In this document: positions 53,037 through 61,573 of the stretch, in pieces
How the letters are laid out: each line of letters begins with the position of its first letter
Position numbering within the stretch: position 1 is the first letter of the stretch
Assembly: GCF_030544485.1 (NCBI RefSeq)
Contig: NZ_CP130610.1
Span: forward strand, 2,418,001-2,482,000
From: Halomonas sp. HAL1
GTDB lineage: Bacteria; Pseudomonadota; Gammaproteobacteria; Pseudomonadales; Halomonadaceae
Direction: 5' to 3'
DNA: 64,000 bases
The notes under the pieces: model-generated
Databases searched by the model: none
What the model was told of the DNA's origin: nothing
What the model saw: the letters and a program-made list of their open reading frames with translations, nothing else
Program-made: the position numbers and the translations under genes

Positions 53037-54007
53037 CAGCGGCTCCGGTAGAGCAGAAACAGGAAGGTGGGCACGCCTAATAGCGCAGTGATGACCCCAA
53101 CGGGCAGCTGTTCCGGGGCGATCATGGTGCGCGCCAGGGTATCGGCCAGCACTAACAGCGTGCCTCCCGCCAGTGCACAGGCGGGCAGTATCAGCCGCTG
53201 GTCGTTACCTAACAGCAGACGCAGCATATGGGGCACCACTAAACCCACAAACCCAATACTGCCTGCGGTGGTGACTGCAGCGGCGGTCAGTAAACTAGCG
53301 GCAACGTAGATACACCACTCAAGCGGCCGAACCGCAACACCCAGCGCGGCGGCTTGCTGCGGGCCCCGAGCCAGCACATTTAGGCTACGCCCAAGCGGAA
53401 TCAACACCACGCAGGTGGCCAGTAATAGCAGTAGCGGCGGCCACGGTGTACGTGAGTAGGAGAGATCGCCCATCAACCAGTAGAGCATGCCCGGCAGGCG
53501 CTCGGCGGGGCTTAACGCCAGCATTAGCGTTATCACTGCGCCCCACCCCGCGGCAACGACTACGCCAGTGAGCAGCAGCCGCGAAGGCGTCCAGCCGCCG
53601 CTGCCGTGGGCCAAGCCGAAGACTAAAAACGTCGAAAATAGCGCGCCGCCAAACGCCGAGCTTGAAATCGCCAGCCCGCCTAACCCACCGAGCATGGCCG
53701 CCAATGCGCCTATAGAGGCACCGCCGGAAAGTCCGAGTACATAAGGGTCTGCTAGGGGATTGCGCAGTAGCACCTGCATCAACGCCCCCGCTACCGCCAA
53801 CAAACCGCCCACGGCAAACGCCGAGAGCGCTCTGGGCAAGCGCAGCTCCATCACCATCGTGCGCGCCAGAGCATCGCCTTCGCCTTGCAATAAGTCCCAA
53901 ATTTGCGCAGGAGAAATCTGCGCGCTGCCGATGCCAAGCGCTAAGAGTAGCGCTGCCAGCGCCGCTAGAAGTAGCAGGCTAAGCGGCAGACCCAGGCGCG
54001 CTAGCAT
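53036..54007 (-). CDS. btuC: Vitamin B12 ABC importer permease (BtuC-like)
   Basis: A 323-residue inner-membrane protein of the FecCD family with about ten hydrophobic segments, beginning LGLPLSLLLLAALAALLLALGIGSAQISPAQIWDLL. Conserved motifs are LRLPRALSAFAVGGLLAVAGALMQVLLRNPLADPYVLGLSGGASIGAL and GSIGFVGLVVPHMLRLLLGNDQR (the ATPase contact). A single base joins it to the next gene at both ends (btuF stop, btuD start). The family forms the homodimeric channel for cobalamin or siderophores. Confidence 0.93.
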   Translation of the reverse strand: MLARLGLPLSLLLLAALAALLLALGIGSAQISPAQIWDLLQGEGDALARTMVMELRLPRALSAFAVGGLLAVAGALMQVLLRNPLADPYVLGLSGGASIGALAAMLGGLGGLAISSSAFGGALFSTFLVFGLAHGSGGWTPSRLLLTGVVVAAGWGAVITLMLALSPAERLPGMLYWLMGDLSYSRTPWPPLLLLLATCVVLIPLGRSLNVLARGPQQAAALGVAVRPLEWCIYVAASLLTAAAVTTAGSIGFVGLVVPHMLRLLLGNDQRLILPACALAGGTLLVLADTLARTMIAPEQLPVGVITALLGVPTFLFLLYRSR

Positions 54008-54930
54008 TAGCTGCGCTCACGTTTTTGGCGGGCGATGTCGAGCTTTTCACACAGGAGCTGAGTGCCCTCCATCAGGCGCGGCGTGGGCCGCTGAATCAGT
54101 GAAGGCGGCACAAAGAAAAGGTTATTTTCCGCAACCGCCTTCAAGTTAGGGTACTGCTCCCAGTGGGTCAGCCAGTGGCGATTCTCTTCGCCCATGCCCC
54201 CGGCAATAATCGCTTCAGGATTCGCCGCCAGTACCGCTTCATCATCGATCCGCGGCACAAGGCGCGTTTGCTCGCCAAACACATTTTCACCGCCACAAAT
54301 CTCAACCACCTGGCCAATAAGATGCTGGTCGTTAACGCTCATTAATGGCTCATCCCAGACTTGGTAGAAGGTAGGCACCGGCTCCCGGTCTCGATAACGC
54401 TCTTCCAGGTCATTCATGGTCGTACGGAAATTATCGGCCACCGCCTGCCCGGCCGTTTCCGTTCCTGCCAGCCTCGCCAAGCGTACGATGGCGCTAGCCA
54501 CGCCATCCATATCGCGAGGCTCAATATAGAACACCGGCATGCCCAAGGCTTCGAGGGTTTCAAGCTGTTCAGCGGGGTTGCCGGTTATCCAACCAATCAC
54601 TAAATCCGGCGCCAAGCCCACCAGCTTTTCCAAATCAATCCGGGTATGGCTACCCACCGAGGCTACTTGTTTGGCTTCCGGGGGATAGTCGCTATACGAA
54701 ACGACGGCGACTACCTGATTCCCCGCGCCAGCCGCATAGGTCAGCTCGGTTGCGCCAGGCGAGAGCGTGGCAATTCGCTGAGCAGCATTGTGAAGGCAGA
54801 CTTCTCGGTCACGATCATCCACTGCGCAGCGTGAGTGATCGTGTGCCAGCGCCACCGATGTCATCAATAACAGCGCGAGGCCCAAGGCCCCGCGCGCTAA
54901 TCCACTCTTTTTATTGACCAAAGTGAACAC
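54007..54930 (-). CDS. btuF: Periplasmic corrinoid-binding protein (BtuF-like)
   Basis: A 307-residue binding protein. Signal peptide MFTLVNKKSGLARGALGLALLLMTSVALA ends near residue 29. The mature part has the helical-backbone BtuF/FhuD-type fold: RIATLSPGATELTYAAGAGNQVVAVVSYSDYPPEAKQ, then DLVIGWITGNPAEQLETLEALGMPVFYIEP. It overlaps btuB by 20 bp and btuC by one base. It carries cobalamin from the TonB-dependent receptor to the membrane channel. Confidence 0.92.
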   Translation of the reverse strand: MFTLVNKKSGLARGALGLALLLMTSVALAHDHSRCAVDDRDREVCLHNAAQRIATLSPGATELTYAAGAGNQVVAVVSYSDYPPEAKQVASVGSHTRIDLEKLVGLAPDLVIGWITGNPAEQLETLEALGMPVFYIEPRDMDGVASAIVRLARLAGTETAGQAVADNFRTTMNDLEERYRDREPVPTFYQVWDEPLMSVNDQHLIGQVVEICGGENVFGEQTRLVPRIDDEAVLAANPEAIIAGGMGEENRHWLTHWEQYPNLKAVAENNLFFVPPSLIQRPTPRLMEGTQLLCEKLDIARQKRERS

Positions 54931-56731
54931 TCAAGAACCCTGCTCTGCCAGCGTTGATGTAGTCACTCGTCGTTTCATACTCTTTATCAAAGGCATTTTC
55001 TACCGTAACACGCGCCGTCCAGAGAGGCGCAAACTGCCAACCTGCCCGCAGGTTAACCAGGCCATAGCCATTCAAACGCTGGGTATTGGCGGCATCGTCG
55101 TAGCGATGATTCTGCGCCACTAAGGAACCACCCAGCGACCAATCGCCAAGCTCGCGGTCGGCATCCAAACGTACACTTTGGGTGGCGCGACGGGCTAACC
55201 GATTGCCGGTATCCTGGTCTTCTGGGTCCAGGTAGGTAAACGCAGCTTGCAGAGTCCAGTCGCTGATTTCGACACCACTGGAAAGCTCAGCACCGCGAAT
55301 ACGCGCATGATTGACGTTTTGCGGCGCCCATAATCCGCTGGGCGTCGGTGCCCAGGCAATCAGATCATCGTAGTCGTTTTGGAAGGCGGCCAAGTCCCAG
55401 AACCACTGGCTGTATTGGCCGCGAACGCCTACCTCAACGGTTTCAGACGTTTCAGGATTGAGATCAGGATTGCCCGAATTCGGCCAATAAAGGTCATTAA
55501 AACTTGGCGCTTTAAAGGCGGTGCCTACGCTAGCGCGCAGCGTATGATAATTATCCAGGTCGTAACCCAACGCCAAACTGCCGGTGACTTCATCGCCATA
55601 AGCTTCGTTGTCGTCGTAACGCAGGCTTGCTTGAATGGCGAACGGAGAAAAGTCGAGCAGACCTTGTGTAAACACAGCGGTGTTATCGCGGCTGGTGACA
55701 TCAAAATCATTGGTGCTTGAAACGCGGTCTTCGCTGATTTCAGCGCCAGCAATTAATTCATGAGCGCCAAACTGAAAATTGTTCTGCCAGCGTGCGGTTT
55801 GGGTGCGGGTGTCAATCACCGATCCACCGAAATTATCGATGGTGTCCAGCTCATCCCGGGCTTCGCTAAGGGTGACGCGACTGCGCCAGGTATCGGTTAC
55901 CGGCAGCTCGCCGTAAATACCTGCCACCTGCTGGACGAAGTCATTCTCTCCGCCATCATATTCATTGTTACCGCGAGCGCGCAGCGCCAGCACACCAACT
56001 TCAGCACCGCTTTCAAAGGTATGCGCAACACGGGCCAGCGCAGAAGTGTTGTCGTAGCCTTTGTCTTCACCACCCCGTCGAATGGGCTGGCCGTCGGTAT
56101 TGAAATGACTACCGGCAAAGCTGTAGCGCGTGCCTCCCTCGCGACCAGAAACGCCTGCGCTTAACCGCTGGGTATTAAATGAACCACCGCCGACTGACAT
56201 TCGAGGTTGCGGGCCTTCCTCGTCACCATCAGGTGTAAAGAGCTGAATGACACCGCCGACCGCATCTGCGCCGTAAAGGCTTCCGCGCGGGCCGCGCACG
56301 ATTTCAGCGCGGTCAAACATACGTGGATCTAAATACTGAAACGCGGCACCGCCTGCCGTGGCAGAGCGCAGGCGAATGCCATCAATCATTAGCACGGAGG
56401 CATCGCTAGGCGCCCCACGCAGGTAAACGCTGCTGCTTTTGCCAAAGCTACCGTTGCTAGTGACATCAACGCCCGGCTGGCCGCGCAGAAGATCCGTCAG
56501 GCTGGTGGGGTCTTGATTTCGGAAAGTAGCTTCGTCCAGCACGCTAACAGATGAAAGGCTTTCGTTAGCCGTACGGGGCGCTAACGCAGCAGTCACAACG
56601 ACAGGATCTAGCGCGGCTAATTCGGTCGTCGCTTCAGCATATTGGGCCTGGGCAGAAAAGGAGATGGCTAGCGGTAACGCAGCCATACAAAACGCCGCCC
56701 GTTTGGCGGTGGTGTGAAAACGGTGGTTCAT
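54911..56731 (-). CDS. btuB: TonB-dependent vitamin B12 receptor (BtuB-like)
   Basis: A 606-residue outer-membrane receptor. The signal peptide runs to about residue 30 (MALPLAISFSAQAQ region), then the TonB box DPVVVTAA. The plug domain has SVSVLDEATFRNQDPTSLTDLLRGQPGVDVTSNG and EIVRGPRGSLYGADAVGGVIQLFTP. The C-terminal barrel ends FLSVHFGQ, slightly past the terminal aromatic. AAGGGAT precedes the ATG at 56731, and an in-frame start at 56800 adds a hydrophilic tail without a ribosome site. The cobalamin riboswitch upstream makes B12 or another corrinoid the likely ligand. Confidence 0.93.
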   Translation of the reverse strand: MNHRFHTTAKRAAFCMAALPLAISFSAQAQYAEATTELAALDPVVVTAALAPRTANESLSSVSVLDEATFRNQDPTSLTDLLRGQPGVDVTSNGSFGKSSSVYLRGAPSDASVLMIDGIRLRSATAGGAAFQYLDPRMFDRAEIVRGPRGSLYGADAVGGVIQLFTPDGDEEGPQPRMSVGGGSFNTQRLSAGVSGREGGTRYSFAGSHFNTDGQPIRRGGEDKGYDNTSALARVAHTFESGAEVGVLALRARGNNEYDGGENDFVQQVAGIYGELPVTDTWRSRVTLSEARDELDTIDNFGGSVIDTRTQTARWQNNFQFGAHELIAGAEISEDRVSSTNDFDVTSRDNTAVFTQGLLDFSPFAIQASLRYDDNEAYGDEVTGSLALGYDLDNYHTLRASVGTAFKAPSFNDLYWPNSGNPDLNPETSETVEVGVRGQYSQWFWDLAAFQNDYDDLIAWAPTPSGLWAPQNVNHARIRGAELSSGVEISDWTLQAAFTYLDPEDQDTGNRLARRATQSVRLDADRELGDWSLGGSLVAQNHRYDDAANTQRLNGYGLVNLRAGWQFAPLWTARVTVENAFDKEYETTSDYINAGRAGFLSVHFGQ

Positions 56732-56890
56732 GTGAGATCCCTTGCTCGTCGTGCTCACCCGCACAACGCAGTTTTTTTGACCGAGCACAGGGCAAAACAA
56801 GGGAGTAACGATAGCGTTGCGCTACCGTTCACTGCCCTAAGAACGCCCTCCGCGTCTCGGCATGGTTGGTTCAGTTAGAACCATTACTCT

Positions 56891-57095
56891 CGGGCCGGTC
56901 TCCGGGCTGACGAGCGAAAGGCGTCTCTAGCAAGATCAGAGCCACTCTTTTCCGAACGACCACCTTCCCGTGCGTGAGCACAGTGGCGTAATTAGCCGTT
57001 CTTATCTCGATCACCGTTGCGGGGGCAGCGTTGGAATCACGCAAAGCGTTCACCAACTTCCCGTTTCACTAGCGGCTGTTTAACCGCTAGCACCT
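56891..57095 (-). ncRNA. Cobalamin riboswitch
   Basis: On the minus strand, AAACGGGAAGTTGGTGAAC, then ATTCCAACGCTGCCCCCGCA-ACGGTGA, and later the B12-box-like GTCAGCCCGGAGACCGGCC match the conserved core of the adenosylcobalamin riboswitch in order and spacing. A GCTAGCGG/CCGCTAGT hairpin lies at its 5' end. It lies between its promoter (57108-57136) and the btuB ATG at 56731. High cobalamin should shut off btuB and the rest of the operon, probably by hiding the ribosome site or by termination. Confidence 0.92.
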
Positions 57096-57107
57096 GAGAG
57101 TGGGCGT

Positions 57108-57136
57108 AAACTAGCAACTTGCCAAAGGGAGGTCAA
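57108..57136 (-). promoter_or_regulatory. Candidate promoter of the btuB operon
   Basis: TTGACC (-35, 57131-57136 on the plus strand) and TAGTTT (-10, 57108-57113) are separated by 17 bases on the minus strand. The transcript would begin near 57101, just before the riboswitch hairpin. Confidence 0.5.
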
Positions 57137-57179
57137 TTGAATTGGAGCGGGGTATCACGCACAGGAAAGCCGCCAGTGG

Positions 57180-57605
57180 CTACTTGAGCGCCATCACCAA
57201 CCCATGGCGCACATACCACACCTGTTCAGCTTGGGCGGTGGCGTCTTGGGTGAACCAGCCATTGAGATCACGCAGGCGCCGCTGCTCCGGCTCCATGGGG
57301 ACAACCCCACGGCCGACGTCGGTGGCGATCATGATTAACGCCGCGTTTAGCTCATCGGCGCGCTGGCAAAGCTGGATCATCTCGCGCTGCCACTGCTGGC
57401 GCAGGGCATCGTTATCATCACGTTCAAGGGCTACGCCAAGCCACTCAAGCACGCCAGTGATAATCAGCGGCGTATTGGCGACTAGCGCTTGCTGGCTATC
57501 GATGAAAGGCTGCGCAGCATCAAGCCGCCACCACTGCGCTTCGGGAAAGCGAGCAATTACGGCGTCGCGTTTGCCAGCGCAGGCACCGCCGATGAAGAGC
57601 TGCAT
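57180..57605 (-). CDS. Degenerate CobU-like protein
   Basis: A 141-residue protein with the outline of adenosylcobinamide kinase/guanylyltransferase CobU but shorter (CobU has about 180). The P-loop region is IGGACAGKRDAV: the lysine (K12) remains but the following Ser/Thr is Arg (R13). The histidine that carries GMP in true CobU (as in ARHRQSRQEEW of the gene at 58934) is not found. Later parts (LIITGVLEWLGVALERDD; ALIMIATDVGRGVVPMEPEQRRLRDLNGWFTQD) match CobU's core. It starts at ATG 57605 with AAGGGG upstream and overlaps the cobC gene. A full cobU is in the same operon. Confidence 0.75.
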   Translation of the reverse strand: MQLFIGGACAGKRDAVIARFPEAQWWRLDAAQPFIDSQQALVANTPLIITGVLEWLGVALERDDNDALRQQWQREMIQLCQRADELNAALIMIATDVGRGVVPMEPEQRRLRDLNGWFTQDATAQAEQVWYVRHGLVMALK

Positions 57606-58210
57606 TGCCATTCCCCTTTGCCATGTTCGTCTTTTTGATAAATAAGCTGCCAGCGCCTGCCTTGCGCTTGAAGCACGGTACCGTCCCAGAAATGGATCGT
57701 CTCAAAGCGGCGACGTAGCTCACGGATCACGCCGCCGTGGGTGACAGCCAAGATTTTTTTGTGGCCATCGGCAAGAGAGTTGGTCGCCAAATCATAAAGC
57801 CAGGCATCAAGACGCTCGCGCAGTTGAGCCGCCGATTCGCCCCCAGGAATTTGCAGCTCGCCCACGCTATCAATCCAGGCACGGTAGTGCGGCAAGTCTT
57901 TTAGCTCGTCGTAAACCTTGCCTTCGTACTCGCCAAAATCGAGTTCCCGCAGGCGTGGTTCAAGAGTGAGTGGCACGCCAGCCTTTGTGACTTCTGTCCA
58001 CGCCAGGGTTTGTTGGCAGCGGTTAAGGTCGCTTGAGTAGATAGCATCAAACCGCTCATCCACCAACGCGTCGCGCAGTGCTAGAAGCCCAACTTCAGCG
58101 TCAGGAAACAGCAGCGGAATATCGCGCTGGCCTTGATAGCGACGCTCTAAATTCCAAGCGGTAATACCGTGGCGAACTGCCACCAGCTCCACAGTAAGAT
58201 CAGTAGCCAA
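57557..58210 (-). CDS. cobC: Histidine phosphatase, alpha-ribazole phosphatase CobC-like
   Basis: A 217-residue phosphoglycerate-mutase-like phosphatase. Catalytic motif AVRHGITAWNLERRYQGQRDIPL near residues 11-33 (His of RHG), then ELDFGEYEGKVYDEL and VTHGGVIREL (second His). In the cobalamin pathway it removes the phosphate from alpha-ribazole-phosphate or from cobalamin-5'-phosphate. The start is TTG at 58210 with a strong GGAGGAG 5-6 bases upstream. It overlaps the cobS gene by 64 bp and the CobU-like gene by 49 bp, so the three are translated together. Confidence 0.88.
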   Translation of the reverse strand: MATDLTVELVAVRHGITAWNLERRYQGQRDIPLLFPDAEVGLLALRDALVDERFDAIYSSDLNRCQQTLAWTEVTKAGVPLTLEPRLRELDFGEYEGKVYDELKDLPHYRAWIDSVGELQIPGGESAAQLRERLDAWLYDLATNSLADGHKKILAVTHGGVIRELRRRFETIHFWDGTVLQAQGRRWQLIYQKDEHGKGEWQCSSSSAVPALANATP

Positions 58211-58917
58211 AGCTCTCCTCCTTCAATGGTGGCGCCCACCATATCCCCGTTAATTCCGTTAAACAGTCGCAACAATAGCCAGCGGATTAGTAACACAAAA
58301 ACAGTGACCGTTAGCACCATCAACACTATCGCGGGCGCTAGCAGTGCTATCAGCAAGACCGGCACCAACGCAAGCGCCACATCCTGGCCGCTAAGCGACT
58401 GCTGCCAGCTCCAGGCCAAGCCCTTCTGCTGGGCGCAGGGTGTTAGCACCAGTAAGGCAACGCCTGCCCAGCGGCCTAGCGCGGGGATTGCTAATAGCCA
58501 CCACCAGGGTGCGTGATAAGCCAGCAGTGCCCACAGCAGCACGGCCTTCCAAGCGAGTAGAAACACCAGCGCCAACATGCCAAAGCTGCCAATTTGCGGG
58601 TCTTTCATGATTTCCCAACGGCTAGCCAGGGGCTGATTACTGCCCAGCGCATCGGCGATATCCATTACGCCGTCTAAATGGAGCCCACCCGAAATCGCTA
58701 CCCAAATGCTTAGTAATGTCAGCGCAGTAATCGGCGCGGGAACGTTGTGCATTCCGAACGCTACTAGCGCTAGCACAGCGCCAATCAACAGCCCCACTAA
58801 CGGATAGGCGCGTACTGCCCAGCGTCGGGTATCAGATATCCAGGGAACGGCTATTGGAAAAGGGATGCGGGTAAGGAACTGCAGCGCCAGCAGAAGACCG
58901 AACAGGGCATTTCTCAA
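58147..58917 (-). CDS. cobS: Cobalamin synthase CobS (adenosylcobinamide-GDP ribazoletransferase)
   Basis: A 256-residue inner-membrane enzyme joining adenosylcobinamide-GDP to alpha-ribazole (or its phosphate). It starts LFGLLLALQFLTRIPFPIAVPW, then GGLHLDGVMDIADALGSNQPLASRWEIMKDPQIGSFG, the CobS signature with the conserved acidic pair. About six hydrophobic segments follow. The start is TTG at 58917 with GGAGGAG upstream at 7-8 bases. It lies 16 bases after cobU and overlaps cobC by 64 bp. Confidence 0.93.
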   Translation of the reverse strand: MRNALFGLLLALQFLTRIPFPIAVPWISDTRRWAVRAYPLVGLLIGAVLALVAFGMHNVPAPITALTLLSIWVAISGGLHLDGVMDIADALGSNQPLASRWEIMKDPQIGSFGMLALVFLLAWKAVLLWALLAYHAPWWWLLAIPALGRWAGVALLVLTPCAQQKGLAWSWQQSLSGQDVALALVPVLLIALLAPAIVLMVLTVTVFVLLIRWLLLRLFNGINGDMVGATIEGGELWLLILLWSWWQFATVLPLGI

Positions 58918-58933
58918 ATCGACAGCTCCTCCA

Positions 58934-59485
58934 TTAACAGAATGCCTTTGCGGACTTCCAGTCGATGACGCATCCCGCCACCACTTCTATTACCGAGTCC
59001 GCCTCTTTCGCTAGCCAGCGGTGAACGCGTTGAAGAAACGCCAGATAACGCCAGGTTTCAGCATCCGTGGGCGGCAACGCTTCGTTGATATCATTGGAAA
59101 CAATCACTAGATAAAGGTCGCGCTCTCGGGTATCGGCAAGTGCGCTTGCCAGTAGCGACAAGCCCTCCTCTTCGCTCAGCTCACTGGCGTACAGCACCTG
59201 ACTCGCCCAGAGCGTTAAACAATCCAGCAGCACGGCGCTACCACTTGGCACCTTAGCCAGCGCATGATCAATGGCAAGTGGCTCCTCCAGCGTTTTCCAC
59301 TGAGCGCCCTGCCACTCCTCTTGTCTAGATTGACGATGACGGGCCACGCGCGCGGCCATTTCGACGTCGTATACGTTTGCGGTGGCTAAGTAGTAACAGG
59401 GCGAACTGCCCGATGCATTGACTACCTGCTGCTCGGCGACATCGCTTTTACCCGAACGCGCCCCGCCGCTAACGAAGACAATCAT
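58934..59485 (-). CDS. cobU: Adenosylcobinamide kinase / adenosylcobinamide-phosphate guanylyltransferase CobU
   Basis: A 183-residue bifunctional enzyme. P-loop is SGGARSGKS (residues 6-14); the guanylylated histidine is expected at H50 in ARHRQSRQEEW. Other family motifs are ALDHALAK and LLDCLTLWASQVL, then VIVSNDINEALPPTDAETWRYL. It phosphorylates adenosylcobinamide and adds GMP to give the GDP form for CobS. AAGGTG precedes the ATG and the gene overlaps the end of cobD by 17 bp. Confidence 0.94.
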   Translation of the reverse strand: MIVFVSGGARSGKSDVAEQQVVNASGSSPCYYLATANVYDVEMAARVARHRQSRQEEWQGAQWKTLEEPLAIDHALAKVPSGSAVLLDCLTLWASQVLYASELSEEEGLSLLASALADTRERDLYLVIVSNDINEALPPTDAETWRYLAFLQRVHRWLAKEADSVIEVVAGCVIDWKSAKAFC

Positions 59486-60572
59486 TGAGCACCTTTATCA
59501 AGCGTCGATTGGCGGGCTCGTCGCGTAACGCTACTCGCAGCCATTCGCCATTAAGCCCGGCAAAGTTATGCGTATGGCGCACCAATACGCCCCGGCGCAA
59601 CAGGCGCTCAAACAGCACGTCGCTAGTGATACCGCTTGCACGCTGTTCGGCCCCAGGGCGGAACAGGAAAAAGCACGCTTGGCTGGGCACCACTTCCAGC
59701 CCCAATTGAGCGAGCGCTTGTGTCATGCTTGGGTGCTCACTGGCCCACCACCGCTGAGTGCGCCGGGTAAACGCATCATCCGCCAGCAGCGGCGCTACCA
59801 GTTCCGCCGCTAAGTGATTAACGCTCCATGGCGGTTGGTGGGCCTGTGCCGCTTGAACCGTGGCTGCGTCCGCCAGCAGGTAGCCCAGCCGGAGACCCGG
59901 CAGGGTATAAAATTTGGTCATGGAGTGCAGCAGAACTAGGTTCGGGTAGCGCGCCAATAACGTTGTCAGCGGCGCCTTATCTTGATTGTTATCCACCATA
60001 TCGATAAAGGCTTCATCGACCACCACGCGACAATTCAGAGCAGCGGTGTGCTCCAGCAAGACCACCATGGTCGAGAAGTCGATTAGCGTTGCAGTAGGAT
60101 TATTCGGGCGACATAGAAACAGCACATCGGTATCGCTTAACGCAGCTATCAGCGCATCAATATCCAGACTGAAATCCAGTGGGGATAGTGGAATCTCGCT
60201 AATCGACAGCCGGTGGGCATGACAGGCGCGGGCATACTCGCCAAAGCTTGGGGTCAGTATGGCGGCTCGCTTACCCGCATGTAACGCAGCGGTCAGAAAG
60301 ATGGCCTCGGCACCGCCGTTGGTTAACAGCACCTGTTCGGGCTGAAGCTGGTGGTGGGCGGCGATGGCCTGACGAGCAGCGGGATAATCGGGCGCGGGGT
60401 AGCGTTCAAGACCTGTCAGTTGTTTTGCTAACCAATCGCGAACCCACGCCGGAGGCCCCAAGGGATTGAGGTTGGCGCTAAAGTCGTCCAGGCGATGATC
60501 GGCGGGCAACCCAAAGTGGGCTAATAGTGCCTCGGCCTGGCCACCGTGGCTGGGCCATATAAATTTGCTCAT
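59469..60572 (-). CDS. cobD: L-threonine-O-3-phosphate decarboxylase CobD
   Basis: A 367-residue PLP-dependent class I/II aminotransferase-type enzyme. The family start is DFSANLNPLGPP (residues 29-40), then LTNGGAEAIFLTAALHAG, and PLP-binding K in SMTKFYTLPGLRLGYLLA. It decarboxylates threonine-phosphate to (R)-1-amino-2-propanol phosphate, the linker between corrin ring and nucleotide loop. The next gene upstream is cbiB, which uses this product; the two overlap by 4 bp. Naming follows Salmonella CobD (also called CobC in Pseudomonas). Confidence 0.9.
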   Translation of the reverse strand: MSKFIWPSHGGQAEALLAHFGLPADHRLDDFSANLNPLGPPAWVRDWLAKQLTGLERYPAPDYPAARQAIAAHHQLQPEQVLLTNGGAEAIFLTAALHAGKRAAILTPSFGEYARACHAHRLSISEIPLSPLDFSLDIDALIAALSDTDVLFLCRPNNPTATLIDFSTMVVLLEHTAALNCRVVVDEAFIDMVDNNQDKAPLTTLLARYPNLVLLHSMTKFYTLPGLRLGYLLADAATVQAAQAHQPPWSVNHLAAELVAPLLADDAFTRRTQRWWASEHPSMTQALAQLGLEVVPSQACFFLFRPGAEQRASGITSDVLFERLLRRGVLVRHTHNFAGLNGEWLRVALRDEPANRRLIKVLNDCLR

Positions 60573-61573
60573 AATAGCCCCTGAAAAATGAATAGTAGCC
60601 CCATTATCACGACCACTGACAGCAACATAAATAGCATCCAGGCGCCGTGCATCAAACGGATAGTAGCGCCGATATGAGCAACACGCAGCTTCTCAAGTGG
60701 CTCGCCCAGGGTCGCACGGTGGGAAGCCACACCTTGATAGAAGTTGGTGCCGCCCAACTGCACACCCAAAAGCCTCGCTACCATGGCTTCCGGCCAACCA
60801 GCGTTCGGGCTGGGATGGCGTGGCGCATCCCGACACGTGCCACGTAGCGCACCTTTCCAGCGTAACGTTAAAACAGTAAAAGTGCTCAGCAGCAGGCCAG
60901 CGAGCCATAGACACAGCGCGGTTAAGCGTGCGGGTACCCAGTTGGCCACATCGTCCAGCTTCGCGGAGGCAAAACCAAAATCAGCATAACGCTGGTTTTT
61001 ATAGCCGACCATCGAATCCAGCGTATTTACCGCCTTATACGCCAGCGCTAGCGGTGCCCCGCCAATAAGAGCAAAAAACAGCGGCGCAGTGATGCCGTCC
61101 ACGGTGTTTTCCGCCACGGTTTCCACAGTGCCCCGGGTAATCTCCGCTTCGTCCAAGCGATGGGTGTCGCGGCCAACAATCATGCCCAGTGCTTGACGTG
61201 CGGCGGGAAAATCGCCCTTGGTCAGCGGCTCTACCACCGCGCGGGCCGCATCGCCCAAACCTTTGATCGCCAGTGTCGTGGAGAGCAGCCAGAGTTCGGC
61301 GACCAATGCCAACCCAGGGTGCAACTGCGTCAACACTGCTAGCAGCAACCAGCTGATACTCCACACGCCGCCTACCACGATGAGCGTCAGCAGGAAGCCG
61401 CACTCTCTGCGCTGCTGCGCAGTCCCGCGATTCCACAGCTGTTCAAAACGACTGATAAACCGCCCGATCAGCACCACTGGATGCGGTATTGAGCGTGGGT
61501 CGCCAACGCTTAAATCAATCACAATCGCCAGGGCGACCAGGATGATGCCTGTTAATTCGAAAGGCGCGCTCAT
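60569..61573 (-). CDS. cbiB: Adenosylcobinamide-phosphate synthase CbiB
   Basis: A 334-residue inner-membrane enzyme joining adenosylcobyric acid with aminopropanol phosphate. Family motifs are VIDLSVGDPRSIPHPVVLIGRFI near the N-terminus, then ALGMIVGRDTHRLDEAEITRGTVETVAENTVDGITAPLFFALIGG and the GTNFYQGV/SPNAGWPEA region. About five to six hydrophobic segments. The start at ATG 61573 has AAGGA before it and overlaps cbiZ by 4 bp; an upstream in-frame start at 61705 would lie inside cbiZ. Confidence 0.93.
   Translation of the reverse strand: MSAPFELTGIILVALAIVIDLSVGDPRSIPHPVVLIGRFISRFEQLWNRGTAQQRRECGFLLTLIVVGGVWSISWLLLAVLTQLHPGLALVAELWLLSTTLAIKGLGDAARAVVEPLTKGDFPAARQALGMIVGRDTHRLDEAEITRGTVETVAENTVDGITAPLFFALIGGAPLALAYKAVNTLDSMVGYKNQRYADFGFASAKLDDVANWVPARLTALCLWLAGLLLSTFTVLTLRWKGALRGTCRDAPRHPSPNAGWPEAMVARLLGVQLGGTNFYQGVASHRATLGEPLEKLRVAHIGATIRLMHGAWMLFMLLSVVVIMGLLFIFQGLL

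Larger units (their letters stand above)
56732..57179. other. Region between btuB and the cobalamin operon
   Basis: 448 bases with no protein gene. It holds the promoter and cobalamin riboswitch of btuB and about 160 bases of leader between the riboswitch and the ATG. Confidence 0.7.

Noticed and set aside
53385..53900. 171-residue frame inside btuC on the same strand
   Set aside because: Alternative-frame shadow with arginine-rich composition; btuC motifs lie in the other frame.
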